This document shows positions 20,032 through 30,990 of a DNA stretch of 64,000 nt, piece after piece; within the stretch, counting starts at the first letter, position 1; every line of letters starts with the position of its first letter. The notes beneath the pieces are model-generated. The model searched no databases. It was not told the DNA's origin and saw only the letters and a list, made by a program, of their open reading frames with translations. Origin of the DNA: Acholoe squamosa (lineage: Eukaryota; Annelida; Polychaeta; Phyllodocida; Polynoidae); contig OX439038.1 in assembly GCA_949317995.1 (NCBI GenBank), positions 60,966,813 through 61,030,812 of the forward strand. The letters run 5' to 3'. A program made the translations under genes and the position numbers.

Positions 20032-20653
20032 AGTTTGAATCCCACGATGCAATTTTGGCTGAAAGGTTTCTGCAATTTAGTCATCTGTTGCAATCTGGGG
20101 CACTGTCCTTATATTGCAAGACCTATAAAGGCTACAGGGGGCTTTAATGGCAAGGAATCCCTTGTAGATTTGCACTGAAGTTAAGATCTTTATATTTAGA
20201 TAATTTTCCTTGCTTAAGCAAAACATTTTTGCAATTTACAGAATTCCATTGCAATTTACAGAAATGTGGATAAAGTCACTGACGAATAGGAATGTGTGTT
20301 CACTTCAACTTGCAACCCAAGTCCCACTATGCAATCTAAACTTGCCCCATACCGTGCAATTTGTACGCAAAATGTCTGTATAAATTACACACAGAGTTCA
20401 ATTTCAGTCTCCTTCTGCACTGTGTTCACCTACAACAGCTTGCAAATTCAATATCAAGGAGAATGGCATTGTAATGCTTACAGATCTACATTGCAAGGGT
20501 TAGGGGTCAGTTCAATTGCAACAGTCGGATTTGTAAAATGCAATGGCATGTTAGAAGCCTTGCAATTTGCAGTAAAGGCAAGTCCCCCTATTTGCAATAG
20601 TCCCCAAAGTGCAAGAACTTTCCAGGGTTAGATTGCATCGTGGGATTCGACCT
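20032..20653. mobile_element. TGCAAT-rich terminal-inverted-repeat element, copy B
   Basis: Starts two or three bases after copy A (TTTGAATCCCACGATGCAAT) and ends ATTGCATCGTGGGATTCGACC. Same orientation as A and closely similar along the whole length, so A and B form a head-to-tail pair. Confidence 0.8.
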
Positions 20654-21000
20654 TGAAGGGTGGTATCCCTGCGTTTAGAACTTGCGTTTGCCAGGTTCTT
20701 ACACTAAATACATGAACGTTTATTTCTATGGTACATGTATTATAGGACACCTTGCATGTTCACTGCTTCGACGTCCAAGGTATATTGCTAGTAATAAAGG
20801 CGACTTCAGATAAAGCTATGAATAATTGGAAATTGAGAAATTGTGACAAGTAAAGAGAGAAATCGGAATGGAGCCTGAGGCCAACTGTCCACCATTAAAA
20901 AGTGTCAAAAACACGCCCTCTATATAACAACATGCACAACTCACATAATATTGCTTGGGGCAATAACTTCTAAAATCAGGCTAAGCAACAGCAGGGCTGA
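20654..21000. other. Spacer between copies B and C
   Basis: Non-coding, no repeat recognised. Confidence 0.4.
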
Positions 21001-22057
21001 AGGTCGAATCCCACGATGCAATTATGGCTGAAAAGTTTCTGCAATTTAGTCATCTGTTGCAATTTGAGGCTCTCTCCTTATATTGCAAGACCTATAACGG
21101 CTACAGGGGGCTTTAATGGCAAGGAATCCCTTGTAGATTTGCACTGGAGTTTGGATCTTTATATTTAGATATTTTCCCTTGCTTAAGTGAAAAGTTTCTG
21201 CAATTTACAGAATTCCATTGCAATTTACAGAAATGTGGATAAAGTCATTGAGAAATAGGGATGTGTGTTCACTTCAACTTGCAACCCAAGTGCACTATGC
21301 AATCTAAACTTGCCCCATACCCTGCAATTTGTATGCAAAATGTCTGTATAAATTACACACAGACTTCAACTTCGGTTTCATTCTGCACTGTGCTTACCTG
21401 CAACAGCTTGCAAATTCAATATCAAGGAGAATTGCATTGCAATTTGATGCAGCTCTCAGATCTACATTGCAAGGGTGAGGGGTCAATTTAATTGCAACAG
21501 TCAGATTTGTAAAATGCAATGGCATGCAAGGGGTATAACGGCTACAGGCAGGTATAAAGGCAAGGATCCCCTTGCAGATTGGGCTATAAATAAACATTCT
21601 AGACAATTAGAATTTTTTTCCTTGCTAAGGTAGAAAGTTTCTGCAATTTAAAATGTGTTCTATCATACAGAAAAATAGGGAGGTCACGTCCCATTAACTT
21701 TCAGGTTCTAGGTCTATCATTCCATAGACATTAGCCTATAGTATTGTATCTAGACATAAGGGGCAAAAAGCACGTTAAAATGGAGACAGACATCCATATT
21801 ATTCTTCCTATTTATGTCTAGTAATTCACCAACAGAAGTATTATGAAGTGCCTCTCCCCTATTAAAAAGTGAGGTCCTCATTAATAACAATAGTTTAGTC
21901 CAAATTGCAGGGCTGAGGCATCATTCTATTTGCAACTGTGGAATTTGGGAGGATCCAAGCTCCTATGTGTACCCTTGCAATTTACAGAGTAAGCAAGGGT
22001 CTAAGGTCTCAATTGCAAGGTGTTTGGAGGTTAAGATTGCATCGTGGGATTCGACCT
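21001..22057. mobile_element. TGCAAT-rich terminal-inverted-repeat element, copy C (1057 bp)
   Basis: Starts with the family end at 21001 and ends with the inverse at 22057. The first 600 bases match A and B; the last 400 are distinct, with only scattered TTGCAA motifs, so the right half has been replaced or has an insertion. Same orientation as A and B. Confidence 0.75.
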
Positions 22058-22119
22058 TGAGTAAGATCTAGTAGATTTGATCGGTCCCCCCAGGGTCCTA
22101 ATGTAGTTCTGTTGGGGAA

Positions 22120-22474
22120 ATTGGAAACTATACATATTTTTTTCACCGTGTGCGCTGTAGCTGTCCACTGCCGGGCAACGAGGTGTATTATACACAAACA
22201 TAACCGCGAGAAGCATTTTTTTTTTGCTGTGTGCGCTGTCGCTGTCCACTGCTGGGCGACGAGGTGTATTATACACAAACATAACCGCAAGACGCATTCA
22301 AACAAAGCCAAGCCAAGACAGACGCTGTCGCTGTCTGCTGCCGGGCACGAGGTGTATATACCTGTACACACACTATGGCTGGCTTCGAGTCCCGGGGAGG
22401 GGGAATAATTTTTGTTTTCAACTTGAATTTATTGGTATTCTATTGATTATTTATTGGTTTCGTGGTATAAAATA
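22120..22474 (-). repeat. Composite repeat, copy 3 (inverted), GGGCAACGAGGTGTATTA modules
   Basis: A roughly 85-base module (CTGTCCACTGCCGGGC, GAGGTGTATTATACACAAAC) occurs at about 22145 and 22232, with a third partial copy at 22321. It is followed by the linker that matches 14151-14307 in inverse. The tRNA-like modules of copies 1 and 2 are absent. Confidence 0.7.
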
Positions 22475-22605
22475 AGTAGTCAATGGATAATTCATGACTC
22501 GTATGTGTTAGCAAAGGCTTATTACACTCGGCCTACAGCCTCGTGTAATTATCCTTCACTAACACACACTCATCATGAATTATCCATATTACTTGTTCAA
22601 TATAA
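22475..22605. repeat. Long hairpin palindrome, copy 3
   Basis: AATGGATAATTCATGA pairs with TCATGAATTATCCAT, and inner arms TTATTACACTCGGC and GCCTCGTGTAATTAT meet at a short loop. Ends in TACTTGTTCAAT, the inverse of the TTGAACAAGTA start of copies 1 and 2. Compared with 14018-14150 it differs in both arms at paired positions. Confidence 0.75.
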
Positions 22606-23819
22606 GACGTGCCTTATATGTGAGGTATTACGGTATTTAGGACTGTTGGTATACCTATATCTATGCCCAAATAAGTTTTTAGATTACGTCTTTTCACGTC
22701 CGAATAGGATAGAAATTTACACGTTTTTCTTTCAGACAACAACGTCTCTAGAACTTAGATAAGCAAACCTCAAAGTGTGAACGTCTATAAACCATATATC
22801 CACAAAAATAAAATCAATCAGTAGGAAAGAAACCTAGATATACCTATTCGCTAGGTAGCATTTTTGTATGGTGTTTACTGGGAAGGATGCTAATATGCAA
22901 AATCACAAACATTTTGGTCCCATTTATCGTGTAGTGGTTGAAGTCTGCATTGTATCCTTACAGGTGAACTCAGAAGAGTCAAGATGGCGCAGTACCCTGC
23001 AGTGGGAGGTCTCAATTCCTCATTAGGGTAAGTGATTATTTTCCTTTTATAGAATTGAGATCTATTCAGGTCTAGTTCACACTTGCAGGTACCGTCAAGA
23101 ATAGTCCCCAGGAAGCTGAAACCAATTGGGTTACATTTTTTCTAAGGTCACGTGTGAAGGCAGCATTCAGACAAGACATAAAATTTACATTAAATTAACA
23201 GGCACTCAGACAGACGCCAGTGGTGCCCCACTTCTCGAAAATCGTCTTAAATCCCTTGAGATTTAGGAAGTGTGGTCATTTAGCCAATATTAGAATGGCA
23301 TTATTATATAAGAAAGGTCTATGGCAGCTAAGAAACCTTGTCAAAGTGTTCTTATTGGGGAGTGTAACACATAAAACGTTTTTGATATTTTCTTCCAGAA
23401 TATCTCTGAGATCTTATGAAAATAGGAAAAGGTGTGTCTTTGCTTTGTAATATAATATCAGAGAGCTTAAGTTCATTGTGTTTACAAGTGAACTATAGCT
23501 TTGAAAGTAAAAACCAAGCCCTCACATTGCCTAAGTCTGCCCAGGAAACTAGGCTAGCTATTCCCTGACATTTTAAACTTTGCTCAAACTCTGGTCAAAA
23601 TGAGAATGTCTCCTCTTGATCCATTCTGCTCCAATTTGTATACTTTCCCGATGCAATAAATTCGTTCAAATTAATGAACTATTAGCTAATGACATTGAAA
23701 CTTTGTTATGTAATCTCATCTTTTTGCGGTGTGCTTCTCAAATATTACTTAACGGCAAGAGGATCGCTATAATCAATATCAGCAATGAATACACTCTCAG
23801 TCCGAATTGTAAGTGCTCA
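22606..23819. other. Non-coding DNA
   Basis: No exon recognised. GTGCCTTATATGTGAGG then TATTACGGTA (22611-22634) resembles an end motif also seen at 34651. Confidence 0.4.
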
Positions 23820-23970
23820 GCAAATACCAGTGGACTGTGTACAGGGCAACCTACTGTAGGGTGTATGGATTTATACTAGCAGCAGGTCTTAGTGTTTTCC
23901 AAAAAAAACAAAAGAAAACACACTGCACTGTCCTGTAAATAGAGTCATGCAGTCTGAGAGTGTAGTATCC
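23820..23970 (+). repeat. Dispersed repeat, copy 2
   Basis: Matches 10670-10815: TGTACAGGGCAACCTACTGT, TTTTCCAAAAAAAACA, CACTGCACTGTCC and a later GTCTGAGAGTGTA. Same strand as copy 1. Confidence 0.5.
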
Positions 23971-24651
23971 TATGGTCAATGATCCTAATCTGTTTTACCT
24001 TCCTTCTTTAGGATGCCATTAATCGTGACCAATGACCTTTGAAATTAAAAGGCCATTATATGATTATATCATGGACCTTTCTAAGAGGAGAATTTCAAAT
24101 TACACTCAATACCTGAAGCATGAGAGTCAGAAAGGGAAATTGAGTGGGAAATGTGATAGCCCAAGTTGTACATGACGTTAAACAGTTCCCCTCAATATCA
24201 AATTTTATGAACTTTACCATATTTGAAAAAAAAAAAAACATCTGTTACATATGGATATGATATATAGAGTGAGATACATACATGTGTAAAGCTATGGATA
24301 ACCCAAAATACAACTGTGATTTGAAAACAAAGCATTATACGGGTGTTATTAATATCTAGATAGATTGCTGTAAGAATGTGATACCTGTTAAAAAGGCCCA
24401 AAAAAGTCGTGTGTTTCCAGTAACATGACTCAAAGACCTAGGGTCGGTAGGTCGTGTTTCTTATTTTGAATAGAAATGCATTGGTAAATCTGTTTTTGAG
24501 ATAGTCCTAACCAGTTGGCAGGAACATGGAAACATGTGAGAAATATGAAAAATATGCAAAGGATATGCCTAGTGAAGCTATTAACTGGACACCCAAAGAA
24601 AATATTCATGAAGAATTGATGAACGTTCTAATCAATTGGACATGAGGTCCA
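23971..24651. other. Non-coding DNA
   Basis: Nothing recognised apart from a short poly-A run near 24227. Confidence 0.4.
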
Positions 24652-24899
24652 GGAGGGTCTTGCCAGAAAGGAAACGCGAACCAAAAAATAAAACATGCAT
24701 ATTTTTGTACGGCTAAATTATTGCTAAGGTATGAAACATGCACCTTTTTTGCACATCCCCAAAAGAGCTTTCCATACATTCTGCTGTATTTGTTTTGGTC
24801 AATAGTATGAAAACAAGTTAGGCTATACACGTTTTCCTCAGTAGTCTCTAAAATAATTTACAGAGGTTCTTCTTCGTTACCTTTTGGCAAGACCCTCCC
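24652..24899. mobile_element. Short MITE (about 248 bp)
   Basis: GGAGGGTCTTGCCAGAAAGG at the left is inverted as CCTTTTGGCAAGACCCTCC at the right, with AACG / CGTT further in. No clear target duplication and no ORF worth keeping. Confidence 0.55.
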
Positions 24900-26239
24900 G
24901 AGCAGTCAGTCTTAATAACATTGAGTACCCCTTTTCCAAACTCTGGGTATATACATTGACCCCAGAGGAAACAATGCTCTTTTTCAAACCCACCAGAACA
25001 TGTGAGCTTTGCTTTTCCATTTGTCTGATGAAGTCACAGACAGCTGTCACAAAAGTACATCTGGCTGAGATGAATCAGTACCACAGGGGGTGTACCATAC
25101 AAGCTATAATAATAATGCCAACACCTTGCAACCCAAATCATGTGAGCTTCTAACGATTTCAAATAAACTGTGGCCAACGGCATTAAATGCATGAGTCCTC
25201 AAACTGATATTTATACGAATAAGTAAACTGATAAAAGATTATTTCTCAGTTTTTTTCTCACTTTCTCGATGACTGTCAACTTCTCAATCACATGCGAATT
25301 TCCTTATTCAAAGACATGTCCAGGTCGACCACTATGGAAGAACACTGGATAACAGTATATTTTAGACGTTGTTTCTTAGAATTACTGAGAATACATACTA
25401 TTATTATGGTTGCTATGGTAAACCGAAATATGACCTAAGCTGACGTGTAGCACCTCTAGTCCTGTTACGTTAAAGCCAAACAAAGTGTACTCTAATGCCA
25501 TCAGACTAGAGGGTAAAGAGGATCAGCCTTACATGAATTGTGCATCAGATTCTATCTGCAACTTTCACCAGTCCACGTTATAATGGGTGTCTTAGGGGTC
25601 AACTACTGGGATCCTTTTCCAACCTACATTGCTTTCCAAGTGTACCAGATCATGTTCTTTCTCATCATCATCAGCGGTGACAATTCGCCAGCTCAAGCTA
25701 AGAAATTATCCCTTTATCAGTGTTTATAAAATAATCAATGGGCTCCCGTTGTTATGCCAATTTTACGCTGAAAACCAAGCCTACATGAAATTAATCTGTG
25801 CAGACTACCTTAGAATTCGGGAATTACACCCTCAAACTGATTTGAGTTCTATTATTTCAAAAGTCAGTCTTCCTTGTGCACAAGGGCTATAGTTACAGGC
25901 ATGTATAGCAATGTCATATATATCTCTTTATTTTCAATGTTAAAGAAGCCACCATTATGGCTCTTTGTATTTATATTTAAAGGGAGAGGGCAAGGTACAT
26001 TATCTGATTATACTAGTTAATATACAGGATAAAGACCGATTGTTTGTCTCTATACAGTATATAAACAAAGGGGGTCCCATTACTGCCCTATTGTTATCAT
26101 ACTATCTACACACAGCCACAAGGCTTTTTTTTGTGTTTTATGCAATATCCAAGAGGTGTGTTGCTATACATCTCCATTGTGCCAGGCAGAAGTAAGGTAC
26201 AATCACACATAATCAGTTAAGTAAAGAGAGAAGCATGGG
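24900..26239. other. Non-coding DNA
   Basis: No gene recognised; open frames at 25538-25892 overlap in two frames and show no domain. Confidence 0.4.
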
Positions 26240-26470
26240 AACAGTGACTACATGCTTCCACTAAAGCCTCACAGGCTCTGTAGACGCTCCATAGTATAAT
26301 GTAATCACGGTATTACCATATGCTGGACCTAATCATATCAACCCCACGGCTCTACTGACTACATTCATGCAGCATAACAGCCATACATACAGGATGACTA
26401 CACTCCATAGGTCTCCTTTTGGTAAGCAGTTATCTCTTGCAATGCTAAGGGCTATCTACAGGTATTTCAT
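26240..26470 (+). repeat. Dispersed repeat (intact relative of 28390-28510 plus 29545-29640)
   Basis: Contains TTCCACTAAAGCCTCACAGG, ACCATATGCTGG, AATCATATCAAC, then TTCATGCAGCATAACAG and CTCCTTTTGGTA. The first blocks recur near 28410-28500 and the last near 29555-29615, so the second copy is split by the 28519-29438 element. Confidence 0.55.
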
Positions 26471-26558
26471 AATCCTTACATGTTTCCACCAAGCAGGTTT
26501 GTTCTCCTGCTTAGTGTCTCTGTAGGATCTCTACTGACACTGAACTACTCCTCTACAG

Positions 26559-27147
26559 GAGGTTAATTCAAAAGGCCCTGCCATCACTACCCCTGCGATG
26601 GTAGTGATTTTTTTCTGACATATTCCTTTCAGCGATGGTAAGGTGAGACTCCCTTCCTTTCTGATAGCCAGGCCTATCTTTACAGTGGTGTTAGCCTCAG
26701 CACTGCATACATTTTTCCAAGCAGAACACACTATGCACAGGGGCAAGAGGCCCACAGTGAAAGAATAGCAGTAGAAATACAAGTGTTCCCCTTCCCAATA
26801 TGAGCTACTTATGGAGTGTAGCGTGCAGTTGACCCAGTACAGTATTCAAGTGCACTTAATGCATGAGCAGCCTCAAGAGCCCTCAAGGACGCTCAGCAGG
26901 CACATTTACTCTTGAGAGTGTCCCCCACAGGTACACTTGCACTTAGGGAAAACAACTATTCCATTCTTTTGGTAACATCAGGTGATGGTAGGGCTGGAAC
27001 AGGAATAGTGAAAGACTGCACAGGACTTGCTGTGCCTGACTGGGCTACCACCACTATAACATTTAGGGTAGACTGACAAAGTCTTATAGGATGTGCCTAC
27101 ACTACCATCATGGGGGTAGCGATGACAGGACCTTTTGAATTAACCTC
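26559..27147. mobile_element. Terminal-inverted-repeat element (589 bp)
   Basis: GAGGTTAATTCAAAAGGCCC at 26559 is inverted at 27147 as GGACCTTTTGAATTAACCTC; similarity extends to about 33 bases (GCCATCACTACCC / GGGTAGCGATGAC). No transposase. Flanks ACAG and AAGG give no clear duplication. Confidence 0.65.
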
Positions 27148-27334
27148 AAGGGTCACTCATAGCATGGTGATGGTGTATGGCGTCCTAGCTTGTCTTCATG
27201 CTAAAAACTGGTGCTAAACCCTATTTTCTATTATCTTTTCTGTGGCGTGCTTGCATAAACAAAGTTATAGATGTTGCTTTTTTTCTGCTTCAAACTTACA
27301 TAATCATATCGCCATAGATGACTAACTATGGACC

Positions 27335-27405
27335 CCCCTAGTCGTACCCAAAACCCAAAACTCCAACCATAAACCCAAAACCCAAAACTCCAACCATAAA
27401 CTGCA
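27335..27405 (+). repeat. Short tandem repeat
   Basis: A unit reading AACCCAAAACTCCAACCATA, about 27 bases, occurs twice with partial flanks. Confidence 0.6.
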
Positions 27406-27576
27406 CCCTGACACTGTTTAAGACATTGCCTTAAGTGATGTGGGTGGTTTACAGTACCATTATACCATTTTGTCTATGTGCAAACTTAATTTGTAGACCT
27501 TGGAATATACACATTGAGAAAACAAGAACATTTATACCACATTGGACATGGAGAACAATGGAGTTCACCCCCTTAA

Positions 27577-28129
27577 GGTGGCTAACACCCATGGTCCAAA
27601 GTCAAAAGTAACTTAATCCTTATCATTCTTTTACCCTGTGCCCTTTGTTACATACCCATTTGACTGATGAAAAGAAAAGAGGGGAGTCCCAGGCTACTTT
27701 CAAAGATATTTCATCTTGAGATTTGAGTGACCTTGTCATAGGATTGCATAGTGTTGGCATAAATGTTTAAAGAAAGATGATATTTTGAACATATGGTCCT
27801 GGGCATATTTTAAAAAGTTTTATTTTCATTTTAAGTAAAAAAGTGTTATATAGTGTTGAATGGTCTATATGTGGAACCTTTAACACTATACCCCTACAGG
27901 AGACCGAGTGGTGTAGTGGTAACTTGTTTGACTTCTGACGTGAAGGTTGAGTGTTCAAGGCTGGGCCTGGACCAAGTTTTGCTGGTGGACTTGGCGTATA
28001 CCATTCGGGGGCTACTCACACCACTAGGGAGATCCTAGTAGATCTCCCTAGTGGTTTATGAATGAATTAGAGAACCCATATGCTCAGAAACCTGCACAGT
28101 GGGCCTACTTTGCAAGGGAGTTAGCCACC
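27577..28129. mobile_element. TTAA-flanked terminal-inverted-repeat element (553 bp)
   Basis: TTAA (27573-27576) precedes GGTGGCTAACACCC; the inverse, GGGAGTTAGCCACC, is followed by TTAA (28130-28133). TTAA duplications are used by piggyBac and Kolobok elements; a GG start fits Kolobok better, but no transposase is present. The interior holds a tRNA-like block (27895-27990) and a hairpin (28021-28054). Confidence 0.6.
27895..28054 (+). repeat. tRNA-like SINE-type block with hairpin tail
   Basis: GTGGTGTAGTGGTAACTTG is an A-box match; GTGTTCAAGGC about 40 bases on is a weak B box. Ends in the 34-bp hairpin CCACTAGGGAGATC-ctagta-GATCTCCCTAGTGG (28021-28054). Cloverleaf pairing is poor, so a tRNA gene is not claimed. 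Confidence 0.5.
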
Positions 28130-28518
28130 TTAATATGTTGTATGCAGCTAGTGGGAGAGTATAGACAAAGACCTCGTTGGCCATGATCAATTAAAGCAGT
28201 GTAGCTAGGGAGTATAGCTATATAACAGTCTGTTGTAAATGGTTCTTTTGCATACAATGGCCAAGTTGGTCTTTATCCTGTATCTATAGTATGCCTCTAT
28301 TTTGTTTATCACATGTGCAGACTGTTAGTTGTATGATACAACCTGGCATAATCAGAAAAGTAACAGGAGAATGACAGCAACGGTGTCAATTTCTTTCCAC
28401 TAATGCCTGTTTTAGTGGTTTCTCACAGACTCTAGGCTCCATACCTTAATGGAAATATGACATTACCATGCTGGGCCATAATCATATCAACTTCGCAGCT
28501 ACTAGGAAGCAGTTATAG

Positions 28519-29438
28519 ATATGACTCATTCTCACCAATGTGATGCAACTGCGTTCAGGGAGGTTTCTGACTGAGGTTTCTGACCGAGGTTTCTGACTTG
28601 GGAGGTTCCTGATCTAGGTTTCTGACCGAGGTTTTAGACTGGGAAAAAGATATGGGCAATTGTGCCACAAATATAAGGGGTGGCAAGAAATTTGTCAATC
28701 TAAAATAAAGTCAGGATAGGATCTATCCTATATTGACTGAAAAACTATACCTTTCTGTGCTGAAATCCAAACTACAGGTCAATAAATATTTTATAACTGC
28801 CGGTCAGAAACCTCCCCGTTCAGAAACCTCCATCAGGTCAGAGAACTTCTAGAAGAAGTGGCTTCCCCTTAAAACAAAGATGAGATGGCAAATACGTAAG
28901 GAAAAACAGAAGGGATAGAAAGATGTCCATCTAAGGAAAAGGGAGGGGAGGATGAAGATCAAGATAAGTTGCACACTAACACTGTCCCGGTCAGAAACCT
29001 CCCCAGAGTCCTTTATTATGTGAAGCTTTCTGACCAGAAAAGAGATGGCCAATTGTGCCATAAATATAAGGGCAGGCAAGAAATTTGTCAATCTAAAATA
29101 GAGCCAGGATAGGATCAATCCTATGTTGACTGAAAAAAAACTATGCCTTTCTGTGATGGAATTTAAACTACAGGTCAATAGATGTTTTTATCAGAAAACT
29201 CTTTGGGTGGGGAGGAAGTCAAGAAAATGTTCCTTCTCGGTTTTTTCCTGAGTCTGGAAAGGAACATAAAGCACAGGGATAGGTGCCCTGGACCATAAAG
29301 AACATGGGGGAAGTGAAAAAAAAAAACAGTACCTTTCTGTCACCAATTTCAAACTGAAGGCTAAATTAACTCTCTGTATCTGCCGGTCAGAAACCTCCCC
29401 GAACATAGTTGCATCACATTGGTGAGAATGAGTCATAT
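28519..29438. mobile_element. Terminal-inverted-repeat element with GAGGTTTCTGACCGA array
   Basis: ATATGACTCATTCTCACC at the left is inverted as GGTGAGAATGAGTCATAT at the right; pairing continues through TGTGATGCAACT and GGAGGTTTCTGAC. The left arm holds about five imperfect copies of GAGGTTTCTGACCGA; inverse copies occur at 28803-28830, 28990 and 29388. An internal block of about 145 bases (28655-28800) is directly duplicated at 29047-29195. It interrupts an older repeat related to 26240-26470. Confidence 0.65.
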
Positions 29439-29641
29439 GAATTCTAACAATCATAATGATTTTTAGAAGTTGTAATAAGGTAGGGAGGTTGGTACATTTA
29501 CCACGTTAAGGCACATTGGCCCATGTAGTAATATAATGTATGAATGCTACCATGATTGCTTCATGCAGCATAACAGCTGTTCAGGCTAAATGCACACAAG
29601 AGGTTTTCTTTTGGTACATGTACTTAGCACTATTTATGAAA

Positions 29642-30630
29642 AGGTCGAACCCCAAGATGCAATTTTGACCAGAAGGTTTCTGCAATATAGACTGCAAAAA
29701 TGGTGTTTAGATCCTAAACACAATTCTAAACATATTCTTGCAACGTTTTTGTAATCACATTGTGCTTAGCTCAAGTGTTTAGAAATCTAGGTGTCTACGT
29801 TCAAAATTTGTGTTTAGATAACAATAAAATTTTGCGTTTAGATTTTTATGAATTTTTGTGTTTAAATGTCTAAGTGATTTGCTTGGAAGTAAGGGTTTGC
29901 AGACATGTGTCCATTAAAAACATAAAGGAACATCTTTTGTTTGTTTTCTTATTTACTCGAGGACATCAGCAGGTATTTACACTGCAAAGTCTTCCAAGAT
30001 GTCAGCCACAGCTATATACACTTATACGTACACACTGCATTAGAATAGGAGACTTGACAAAGTACAACAGGTTGGCAGGAAGGACATTGCTTTATACTTT
30101 ACAAAATAACATGACCTAGGTGTAAGTCATGGGGCTCATTGATTATTTTATGGTAATGATGGTGGTATAAGTTGAATTTAGTTAATTTTATATTGTTATG
30201 TCTATTTTCATAAGATTTAATGAAATGACACCATGATAAACAAGGACTTTAGGGATGTTTGTCACAACAATTGATTATAACTGTGTGCAGATAGTCCATT
30301 CAGAGGTAGTGCTGCTACCTCGTGTGGATTTGAAATCCAAGTATCTAAACATATTGATGTTTAAATCTAAATACCTAATATTCAACTGTTTATACGCTAA
30401 ACGTCTGAACATGTTTAGCAAAAATGTTTTTGTATTTATAATAAAAGTGTTATTTTCCTAAATGTGTAGACGATGATACACCTAACTGACGTATATGTTT
30501 AGGTTTTAAACATGTTTAGACCTAAACATGTTTAAAATCTAAACACCATTTTTGCAGTGTAGCAATCTAAGATTCAAATACTTAGATATTTCCACTTGCT
30601 TTTCATGATACTTTTCTGCAACATTGATTA
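29642..30630. mobile_element. Remnant of TGCAAT-rich family, split by a nested element
   Basis: Starts AGGTCGAACCCCAAGATGCA, the family end of copies A-C, and resumes after 30559 with subterminal family sequence (TTAGATATTTCCACTTGC, TTTCTGCAAC). The right end is missing. Confidence 0.55.
29692..30559. mobile_element. Nested terminal-inverted-repeat element, GTTTAGA-rich
   Basis: ACTGCAAAAATGGTGTTTAGA at the left is inverted as TCTAAACACCATTTTTGCAG at the right. GTTTAGA / TCTAAAC motifs recur many times near both ends, a layout typical of transposase subterminal binding repeats. No transposase. Target duplication unclear. Confidence 0.65.
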
Positions 30631-30637
30631 TCTTATA

Positions 30638-30785
30638 CAGGGGCGTAGGAAAAGGGGGGGCCAGGGGGTCCCGGGCCCCCCAATAATGAAGAGGTCCCCT
30701 ATATAAGCCTATATAAAAATATAGCGGGCCCCCCCAACCGAGACCCCTTGGCCCCCCCAATAAAAATTTGCTTCCTACGCCCCTG
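30638..30785. mobile_element. MITE with TTATA target duplication (148 bp)
   Basis: CAGGGGCGTAGGAA at the left and TTCCTACGCCCCTG at the right are perfect inverses, flanked by TTATA on both sides (30633-30637; 30786-30790). The interior is G-rich then C-rich (GGGGCCCCCC-type). Confidence 0.85.
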
Positions 30786-30914
30786 TTATATAGTTATACA
30801 TCTGAAAATTAAAGGGGGGTCACTTCTTATAAATTGATATGAAGAAACTATGATATAATCCCACAGAATATGGACTCCTCAGCATGTCAATGGAAAGGTT
30901 TCTACAGCTAGTGT

Positions 30915-30990
30915 CAATTTACACAGACAGTGGGTACCAAGCATAATAGTACCCACACAGACAGTGGGTACCAAGCATAATAGTGTCCAT
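30915..30990 (+). repeat. 34-bp tandem duplication
   Basis: ACACAGACAGTGGGTACC with AAGCATAATAGT occurs twice in a row, then diverges. Confidence 0.7.

Noticed and set aside
27335..27405. Telomere-like repeat
   Set aside because: The CCCAAAA-type unit is only two copies of a 27-base minisatellite.
27895..27990. tRNA-Val-like gene (GTGGTGTAGTGGT)
   Set aside because: The A box resembles tRNA-Val, but the T arm and acceptor stem fail.
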